From Streptomyces aurantiogriseus (GTDB lineage: Bacteria > Actinomycetota > Actinomycetes > Streptomycetales > Streptomycetaceae), in assembly GCF_014649375.1 (NCBI RefSeq), contig NZ_BMSX01000035.1, positions 1 to 64,000 on the forward strand: a stretch of 64,000 nucleotides of DNA. Reading direction: 5' to 3'. This document shows positions 16,510 through 23,500 of the stretch, piece by piece (position 1 is the stretch's first letter; each line of letters starts with the position of its first letter). The notes below the pieces were generated by a model. It ran no database searches. It worked only from the letters and a program-made list of their open reading frames with translations, and was not told where the DNA came from. Made by a program: the position numbers and the translations under genes.

Positions 16510-16950
16510 GCTGCACTGTGGGGGACGCGGGGGACGAGACCGACCCGGAGAAGGCGGTCATGCCGCTGCCGTTGGGCGGGGCCAAGGGGTCCGGCATGTC
16601 GCTCGCGTTCGAGCTGCTGACCAGCGTGCTCGTCGGCGCGCCGATCTTCGCGTCCTTCCACTCGGACGACCCGGCCGGCCGCAAGCACCGCCAGAACGCC
16701 CTGCTCATAGCGCTCGACCCGGCCGCCTTCGGGGACGCGGGGGCCTTCACCGAGGCCGTCGACGCCACGCTGAGCACGCTGAAGGGCCTGCCGGCCGCGG
16801 ACGACGCGGAGGGCGTCTTCTACCCCGGTGAGCGCAGCGCCGCCGTGGCCGCCGGACGCGCGGAGAAGGGCATCCCGGTGGCGCCGAACGTGTGGCGCGA
16901 CCTGGCGGAGCGCGCCGGGAAACTGGGGGTGGCGCTGCCTGCCTCAGGGG
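16510..16950 (+). pseudogene. C-terminal remnant of an LDH2-family malate/L-lactate/ureidoglycolate dehydrogenase
   Basis: Translation shows DPEKAVMPLPLGGAKGSG, then MSLAFELLTSVLVGAPIF and RKHRQNALLIALDPAAFG, which are the conserved C-terminal third of LDH2-type NAD(P)-dependent dehydrogenases. The N-terminal two thirds with the catalytic His are absent. At the 3' end the family ending LGVALP runs on into unrelated sequence without a stop. The limits are approximate. This may be another lost member of the adjacent catabolic operon. Confidence 0.75.
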
Positions 16951-16953
16951 CAC

Positions 16954-17000
16954 GGGGCTGTGTCGACATGCGGCTCCGCCGCGTGGCACGACCGGCCCCA
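16954..17000. repeat. Streptomyces-type intergenic palindromic element
   Basis: The stretch starts GGGGCTGTGTCGACATGC, continues with CGGCTCCGCCG and ends in GGCCCC. I recognise this as a kind of short element often seen 3' of Streptomyces genes. It can fold through the outer GGGGC/GGCCCC and the inner CGGCTCCGCCG. Recognition is from memory and not checked by search. Confidence 0.4.
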
Positions 17001-17026
17001 CGCCACCGGCAGCACGACCCGAGCCG

Positions 17027-17130
17027 TCAGACGGCGTGTGTGGCAGCGCGCACATGGCGCGCGGTCGGCGCGTACACCCGGCGCGCCTTCTCGCCGTCCT
17101 CGGTGTCGTAGCCGTGATCGGCGCCCGTCC
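17027..17130 (-). pseudogene. Possible C-terminal gene fragment
   Basis: On the minus strand one frame reads GADHGYDTEDGEKARRVYAP and ends ATHAV then TGA, with near-perfect G/C third positions and a protein-like composition. Upstream of about 17130 the same frame becomes Arg-rich and implausible. It may be the tail of a deleted gene. I do not recognise the family. Confidence 0.3.
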
Positions 17131-17150
17131 ACGTCGACGACGTGGACGGG
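17124..17150. terminator. Hairpin downstream of the PKS-associated operon
   Basis: An 11-bp perfect stem, CCCGTCCACGT/ACGTGGACGGG, with a 5-nt loop, located about 90 bp past the methyltransferase stop on the minus strand. It is a plausible terminator for the long PKS transcript. The rest of 17000-17241 shows nothing clear apart from the fragment noted beside it. Confidence 0.5.
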
Positions 17151-17241
17151 CGGACGCGTCGCCGTCCCGGTCGGGGGTGCGCACACCGGGACCGGGGGCC
17201 GGGGCGACGGACGTCGGTGGCGGCCCCCGCACGCGCACCCG

Positions 17242-18309
17242 TCAGTCGCGGCGGGCGACGAGCCGGTAGGCGTTGGACACGCCCAGCCGGTGCGACAGCG
17301 GCCGGACCGCGAACCGGTCGAGGAGCGTGCCCGCGATCAGCGCGGGGATCCCGGCGACCAGCAGCGCCCCGCGCAGTGTGCGGCGCAGCGCGTTCGGCGG
17401 TTCGGGCAGCCACGGCGCGTCGTCGCGCGGCGCCATGTGGTCCAGCGCCAGCCATACGGCGGCCAGCAGGTCCACCGGGTCGTGCGGCTCGGCGTGCTGC
17501 TCCGCCACCACCGTGAAGCCCAGGTCCGCCAGCCGCTCGCGCAGGTTGGCCACCGGCACGAAGTGCAGGTGCTGCGGCTGGAGCCAGGGCAGCCACCAGC
17601 GGCCGAGGAGGCGGGCGTAGCGGCTCTGCGGGTCCGGGACCTCGATGAGGAGGTGCCCGCCGGGCCGGACCGCCTCCTTCGCGGCGCGCAGCTCGCGGTC
17701 GGGGTCGGTGCTGTGCTCCAGGTAGTGGAACATGCTCACCACGTCGTAACGGCCCGCGAGTTCCGGCGCCAGCTCGGGGAAGCTGCCCCGGTGGCCGCGC
17801 TCCACCCGGCCCTCCCGCTCGGCGAGTTCGACGCCGTCGGTGAAGTCGAGTCCGTCGAACGTCGTCCCCGGCAGCACCTCCCGGGCGGCCGCGCAGAAAT
17901 GGCCGTGCCCGGTGCCCACGTCCAGCCAGGTCTTCGGCTCGGGGTCGTGCGGCAGCATCGACTCCGCCCGCCCCCGGTACATCCCGGTGCGCCCGCCGAA
18001 GGTGTCGCCGAGCTTCTTCTCGCCGAGCCCGTCGTAGAAGTCCCGGTAGTAGAACTCCAGCCCCTCCGGGCTCAGCCGAGGGTTCTGGAAGGTGTGCCCG
18101 CACCCCTCGCACCGGTCCAGGACGAAGCGGCCCGGCTTGTGCTGGAGCAGGTCGGTGGTGCGCAGCCGTGTGGTCAGGCGGTCCGAGCCGCACCAGGGGC
18201 AGGTGGTGCGCCGGGGCTCGAAGAAGCGGTCCAGGCCGGCCGCGAGGTCGGCCTGGTAGCCGGGGCGCAGCGCGGCGATCCGCTCGGTGGGCTTGGTCTC
18301 GTCGCTCAT
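17242..18309 (-). CDS. Class I SAM-dependent methyltransferase with N-terminal zinc ribbon
   Basis: A 355-residue methyltransferase. Residues 37-80 hold a putative zinc ribbon, CPWCGS and CEGCGH. The SAM-binding motif I is WLDVGTGHGHFCAAA, followed by FDGLDFT and the motif DVVSMFHYLEHSTDP, the pattern of Methyltransf_23 enzymes found in sugar and lipid modification. The C-terminus (LLVAGIPALIAGTLLD) is hydrophobic and may touch the membrane. Its ATG overlaps the glycosyltransferase stop, and it is the last gene of the PKS operon. It probably methylates the sugar or the lipid made by this cluster; the acceptor is inferred. Confidence 0.85.
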   Translation of the reverse strand: MSDETKPTERIAALRPGYQADLAAGLDRFFEPRRTTCPWCGSDRLTTRLRTTDLLQHKPGRFVLDRCEGCGHTFQNPRLSPEGLEFYYRDFYDGLGEKKLGDTFGGRTGMYRGRAESMLPHDPEPKTWLDVGTGHGHFCAAAREVLPGTTFDGLDFTDGVELAEREGRVERGHRGSFPELAPELAGRYDVVSMFHYLEHSTDPDRELRAAKEAVRPGGHLLIEVPDPQSRYARLLGRWWLPWLQPQHLHFVPVANLRERLADLGFTVVAEQHAEPHDPVDLLAAVWLALDHMAPRDDAPWLPEPPNALRRTLRGALLVAGIPALIAGTLLDRFAVRPLSHRLGVSNAYRLVARRD

Positions 18310-19463
18310 CACAGCTCCCTGGCGAGCTCGTCGAGATGGGCCGCTGCGGCGGGCGCACCGCCGGCGGCACGGAACGCCGTACGGATCCGGTCGGCCGCCG
18401 CGCGGTACCCGGGTTCGTCCAGGACGGCGTCGAGGGCCGCGCCCAGCTTGTGCGCGGTGACCCGGCCGAAGCGCACCCGCACCCCGGCCCCCGCGTCCGC
18501 GACCTGCCCGGCCACGACCGGCTGGTCGTCACGGATGGGCGCCACCACGAGCGGAACCCCGTGCCACAGGGCCTCGCACACGGTGTTGTGCCCGGCATGG
18601 CAGACCACCGCGGCCGCCCTTTCCAGCAGGGCGAGCTGGGGGACGAAGGGCACCACCAGGACGTCCTTGTCGTCGACGCCCCCGCCCAGCATCCCGCCCG
18701 GGTCGACGACCACGCCCTGTACCCGGTCCGCCCGCTCCCGCAGCGCGCTCACGCACACGTCCAGGAAGCGGCCGCCGACATCGGTGTTCGCGGTGCCGAG
18801 CGTGACCAGCACGGTGGCGCGGCCGGGGTCGAGCCACTCCCAGGGGAAGCCGGACGCGGTGGGGCGGGCCGCGATCGAGGGACCGACCCAGCGGACCGCC
18901 TCGGCCGGCCCCGCCAGCTCCGGTGTGCTGAAGGCGAGAACGAGGTGCGGCGAGAAGCGAGGGTCGGCGGTGCCCGCCGGATCCCCGATCGCGGCCCGCA
19001 GGCCGGCCAGCCGCTCGTCCAGCCACTCCCGGACCTTGGGCAGCCCGGCCAGTGGATCGGTGAACTCGGCCGACGTGCTCGCCGAGGTCGCCCACGGCAC
19101 ACCGAGCCGCTCCGCGACCAGCGCGCCCGCGAAGGCCTGCTGGTCGGCGACCACCACGTCCGGCCGGAACTCCTCGACGGCCGCCCCCACCCCCGGCGCC
19201 ATCGCCTCGGCCAGCGGCAGCAGGTACCACTCCCACAGGAACCTCAGCGCCTCCGGCCCGCGCAGTTCGGGCGGCCGGCTCCCCTCCGGGGCCCCGGCAC
19301 AGGCGAACACCTCGGCCCCGTCACCCGCGAGCCGCCGGACCAGCCCGGGATCGGCGCACACCCACGCCACCCGATGCCCGAGTGCGGCCAGTTCGGCCGC
19401 GACGCCCACAGGGGGATTGATGTGCCCGGTCAACGGCGGTACGACGAACAGGAACCGGCTCAC
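18309..19463 (-). CDS. MGT-family (UGT-type) glycosyltransferase
   Basis: A 384-residue GT1 family glycosyltransferase with two Rossmann domains. The N-terminal acceptor domain begins FLFVVPPLTGHINPPVGVAAE. The C-terminal nucleotide-sugar domain includes VLVTLGTANTD and the signature VCHAGHNTVCEALWHGVPLV with its conserved His, Gly and Glu. The GTG start overlaps the hydrolase stop by GTGA. Enzymes of this type glycosylate polyketides, macrolides and carotenoids, so it probably adds a sugar to the PKS product. No sugar biosynthesis genes are nearby, so a housekeeping NDP-sugar such as UDP-glucose is likely. Confidence 0.88.
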   Translation of the reverse strand: MSRFLFVVPPLTGHINPPVGVAAELAALGHRVAWVCADPGLVRRLAGDGAEVFACAGAPEGSRPPELRGPEALRFLWEWYLLPLAEAMAPGVGAAVEEFRPDVVVADQQAFAGALVAERLGVPWATSASTSAEFTDPLAGLPKVREWLDERLAGLRAAIGDPAGTADPRFSPHLVLAFSTPELAGPAEAVRWVGPSIAARPTASGFPWEWLDPGRATVLVTLGTANTDVGGRFLDVCVSALRERADRVQGVVVDPGGMLGGGVDDKDVLVVPFVPQLALLERAAAVVCHAGHNTVCEALWHGVPLVVAPIRDDQPVVAGQVADAGAGVRVRFGRVTAHKLGAALDAVLDEPGYRAAADRIRTAFRAAGGAPAAAAHLDELAREL

Positions 19464-20272
19464 CGCGCCTCCGCCGCCCCCGCCAACTCGGCACCCCGCA
19501 CGAGCTCCAGGATGTGACCGCCCACGGCCTGGGCCGCCTCCACCAGCACGGAGTGCTCGTGCCCCGGGATCACCACGGTCCGGCAGTCCGGCAGCAACGA
19601 CTCCAGCCAGGGGGCGAGTTCGGCGAGGTCGGAGTCGCCGCCGTACACACCGAGCACCGGACACCGCACCGACCTGATCTGATCCTCCGTCAGCACCCGG
19701 CTGGCCGGGATGTCCCGGCCGAGGCTGGTCTCGCGGGCGAGCCGGGCCGCGCCCCTGGCCAGGCGGGCGGTGTTGTGGCTGCGGTGGGCGGTGATCCAGG
19801 CGATCGCGTCGGGCTCGTTGTACGCCAGCTGATGCACCACCCGGTGCAGGATGCCGCCGAGCTTCACCGCCCAGGCGGCGGTGGCCGGTTCCGACTCGAT
19901 CAGGGTGACGCCGGCCGCCCGCTCCGGATGGCGGACCGCGTAGCCGAACGCGACCGTACCGCCGTAGGAGTTGCCGACCAGATGCACCGGACCGGTCACC
20001 TCCAGCCGGTCCAGGAGCGCCTCCAGGTCGTCGATGTTGTGGTCCAGGGTGTAGCCGTCGGCGGGGCGCTCGCTGCGGCCGTGGCCGCGCAGGTCGTACA
20101 TGACGACGTCGAGGCCGGCGGCCGCGAACGCGGGGGCCACGGTGAAGTAGTAGCTGGCCAGGCTGTCGGTGAGCAGGCCGTGCACCAGCACCACGGTGGC
20201 CGTGGCCGGCCGGTCCCTGGGGCCGATCCTCTGCACGTGCAACCGGACGGCGCCGGTGTCGACCATCGCCAT
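19460..20272 (-). CDS. Alpha/beta hydrolase
   Basis: A 270-residue alpha/beta hydrolase. The oxyanion region reads VVLVHGLLTDS, the nucleophile elbow is GNSYGG (Ser near residue 103), the acid lies in YGGDSDLAEL and the His in IPGHEHSVLV. It starts 2 bp after the ACP gene and overlaps the glycosyltransferase gene. Neither PKS protein ends in a thioesterase domain, so this enzyme is the best candidate for releasing the acyl chain from the ACP. Alternatively it trims or cyclises the product. Confidence 0.85.
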   Translation of the reverse strand: MAMVDTGAVRLHVQRIGPRDRPATATVVLVHGLLTDSLASYYFTVAPAFAAAGLDVVMYDLRGHGRSERPADGYTLDHNIDDLEALLDRLEVTGPVHLVGNSYGGTVAFGYAVRHPERAAGVTLIESEPATAAWAVKLGGILHRVVHQLAYNEPDAIAWITAHRSHNTARLARGAARLARETSLGRDIPASRVLTEDQIRSVRCPVLGVYGGDSDLAELAPWLESLLPDCRTVVIPGHEHSVLVEAAQAVGGHILELVRGAELAGAAEAR

Positions 20273-20274
20273 GG

Positions 20275-20592
20275 TCAGCTCGCCTCCGCGGCCTTCAGGC
20301 TGGTCACGACGTACTCGACGAGCCGTCCGACGGTCAGCTCGATGATCTCGTCGAACTCCATGCCGGCCAGGAACTCGGCGAAGTTGACCCGGTCGCCGTA
20401 CCGCTCCTCCAGCAGCCCGGCCAGGGTCACCAGGTCGATGCTCTCCAGCTCCAGGTCGCGGTTGAACGTGGTGTGCATGCCGATCTCGACGTCGTCGAGG
20501 CCGTACTCGTCCTCCAGGAGCCGCGCGAGCATGCCCGCGAGGTCGGCCAGGACGGTCTCCTCGTCGGCGGTGACGGGGGTGTGGGGGGTCAT
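20275..20592 (-). CDS. Discrete acyl carrier protein
   Basis: A 105-residue acyl carrier protein. The phosphopantetheine Ser lies in DLELESIDLVTLAG, and the surrounding acidic helices (EDEYGLDDVEIGMHTTF) are typical. The start has AAGGAG. The gene overlaps the end of PKS2, whose C-terminal PPTase domain can activate it. PKS1 carries one internal ACP, so the system has two carriers, unlike marine PUFA synthases with 4-9 tandem ACPs. This one may carry the finished chain to the hydrolase or glycosyltransferase. Confidence 0.88.
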   Translation of the reverse strand: MTPHTPVTADEETVLADLAGMLARLLEDEYGLDDVEIGMHTTFNRDLELESIDLVTLAGLLEERYGDRVNFAEFLAGMEFDEIIELTVGRLVEYVVTSLKAAEAS

Positions 20593-23500
20593 CGGTCGTA
20601 CTCCTTCGCTTGAGCGGGGGCCGTCTGAGCGGGGGCCGTCTGAGCGGGGACCGTCTGCGTGCGGACCGTCAGAGCGGAGACCGTCTGTGTGGAGACCGTC
20701 TGCGGGGAGACCGTCTGCGTGGAGATCGTCTGAGCGGGGACCGTCTGGGCGGGGCCCGTCGTCCAGGCCACGACGTACTCCCGGTCGGGCAGGCGCGGCG
20801 GGTTGGCGGCGGGTGCGCAGTGCACGGTGTAGGCGCGCTCCAGGCGGCCCGCGACGGTCAGCCGTTCGCCGCCCGGTGTCGCGCCGAGGACGACGAAGTC
20901 CCTCGGCCGGCCGCCGAATCCGGTGCCCTCCGCCTTGGCGACCGCCTCCTTCGCCGCCCAGAAGCGGGTGAACCACAGCGCCTCGGAGCCGCCGGCGGAC
21001 GCCGACAGGTCTTTCAGCAGGCGGAGTTCGTCCGCGCCGAGGGCCGTGGTCAGGGTCTCGGGCGTGCGGTCGGTGACCTCCTCGATGTCGATGCCGGGGC
21101 CCGGGCCGGGCGTGTGGGGCCGTACGATCGCGACGCCCGCCTCGGAGCAGTGGGCCAGCGACACGTCCAGCGGGGGCAGGACACGGCCGTGCACGCCGGT
21201 GACGTACGGGCGGCCCGCCTCGTCGTTGTGCACCCGCAGCTCCGCCGGGAAGACCGGGCCCTCGCCGTGCTCCCACAGCCACTGCCGTACGGCGTCCTTG
21301 ACCGCGATCCGGCCCAGCAGCCACTGCCGGCGCCCGCGCGGCGCGTGCCCGGCGTACTGCGAACGCTCCACGCCGCCGAGGGAGTTGCGCATGATCAGCT
21401 CACGGGAGGCCAGGTCCGGCCAGCGTTCGTGCAGCAGGGTCCAGCCGCCCGGGCGGGCCTCGGAGAGGGTGTTGCGCTCCGGGAAGCGCTCGACGGGACG
21501 GGTCCTGGGGTCGTTGTCGAAACGCCGGTCCTGCCAGCCGTACAGCTCCGCCCACACCGCGCCGTCGACCGTCAGCTGGACGTCGGCCTCCAGGAAGGTG
21601 TCGGTGAGCGAGGTGATCCGTACGAGGCACGCGACCTCGGTGCCGGGCTCGGGATGCGGGCCGTGGAACCGCATCTCCCGCATCCCGACCGGGAACACGA
21701 CGGTCCGCTCGGTGCGGGTCGCCATGATCCAGTAGCCGAGGATCTGGCCGACGTTGTCGAGCAGGGCGCCGGGCGCCGGCGGCGTCGTGATCACGCCCCG
21801 CACGTGCCGGTCTCCGATCGCGGTGAGTTCGGTGACGCCCCGGAACGCCGGGCCGTGGAACATCCAGCGGTCGTCGTAGAGCTGCGCGGCGGTGTGGTCG
21901 GGGGTGCGTTCGGTGGTGGGATCGATCGACCAGGGAGCGGGCGGCGGGGGCGGGTGGGCGGCGGCGAGTTCGACGGTGGCGCGGGCCCGGGGGCCGAAGG
22001 AGACCGCCACACGGTCCGGGCCCTCGGGGGTCGCGGTCACCGGGACGTCGACGGCGGGTGTGGCGGTGAGCCACTCCTCGAACCGCGCCCCGTGCACGGC
22101 CACCGGCACCCGGCCGGGGGCGGCCGCCTGTGCCGTGTCCACGATGTGCTGCACGATCGTCGTCGCCGGGACCACCGGCCACCGGTCCGCCACATCGGGC
22201 CAGCCGGGCCGCTGCGGGAAGAAGCAGTGGTCCAGGAGGTACGGCATGGTGTCGGGGGAGACATGGACGGTGGTGCGGTGGGAGGTGAGGGCCGGCGCGG
22301 GGACCGGCGTGGGGGGTGACGCGGGAGGTGGCGCGGAGCGGGTGTGCTGCCGGGTGCGGGTCGGCGCGGTCATGAGGGCGGCCGCCGTGTCCGCCGTGTC
22401 GTGGAGCAGGGCGCTGAGTTCGGCGGCGATCGGGGAGCGGGAGGCGAGGGCGTCCAGAGGCGAGCCGGCCTCGGGGCTCGCGGTGCGGGCGGGCCGCAGT
22501 TCCGTGCGCAGTGCGGCCAGCTTCGCCGGCGCGAGGGACACCAGGGCGCCGTCCAGGTCCAGTCGGACCGGTGGCAGCCCGGGCCGTACGGCGGCGGTCG
22601 GGGAGGCGGTCCGGGACAGCGCCGGGGCCACCGCTGCTCCGGCCGTCCACAGCGCGGTCGCCACCCGGCGGAGCTGGGCGAGGCCCGTGCGGTGCGGGGA
22701 GTTGGCGGGGACGACCAGGTGGTCGTGGCCGCCGAGGGTGTCGCCGACGAGGGAGCCGAGCCGGCCGGGACCGGCCTGGACGTACACCCGGTGGCCCGCC
22801 GCGTACAGGGCCTCGGTCAGCTGCCGGAAGCGGACGGGTTCCAGCAGGTGCCGGACGAACAGGGTCCGGGCCCGCGCCTCGTCCTCGGGGAAGGGCGCTG
22901 CGGTCGTGCCCGACCACACAGGAGTGTGCGGCGGGTGCAGCCGGAAGCGGTCGGCGGCCTCCTTGATCGGGCCGAGGTGGGGCTCCAGCATCGGCGTGTG
23001 GAAGCCGGACCGGAACGGCAGCATCTGGCTGACCACACCCCGGGAGCGGAACGCCCGTACGAAGTCGTGCACCGCCGATTCCGGGCCGCACACCATCGAC
23101 TGGCCGGGCGCGTTGTCGTGGGAGAGCACCAGACCCGCCTCGGCCCAGCCCTCGTCGCGCAGGGCGGCCAGCACCCGTTCGGCGGGCGCGCCGACCGCCC
23201 CGAAGGCGAGGCCCGGCACGGTCACGGCGTCCGGATCGAAGGTCGCCATGAAGGCGTCGACCTCGTCCCCCGCGTACAGCCCGCCCGCCGCCATCGCCGT
23301 CCACTCGCCCACGCTGTGCCCGGCGACCGCGTCCGGCACGATCCCCGTCCGGCGCAGCGCGGTGTCGAGGAGCCGGCCGACGGCCACGACGCCGAGGCCG
23401 TGCCGGCCGACGTCGTCGACCTGGCCGTCGTCGACCGCGAGCGGGGGCAGGCCGAAGTGGGCGGCGATGTCGTCCACGCGCGGGGTGAAGTCCCCCTCCA

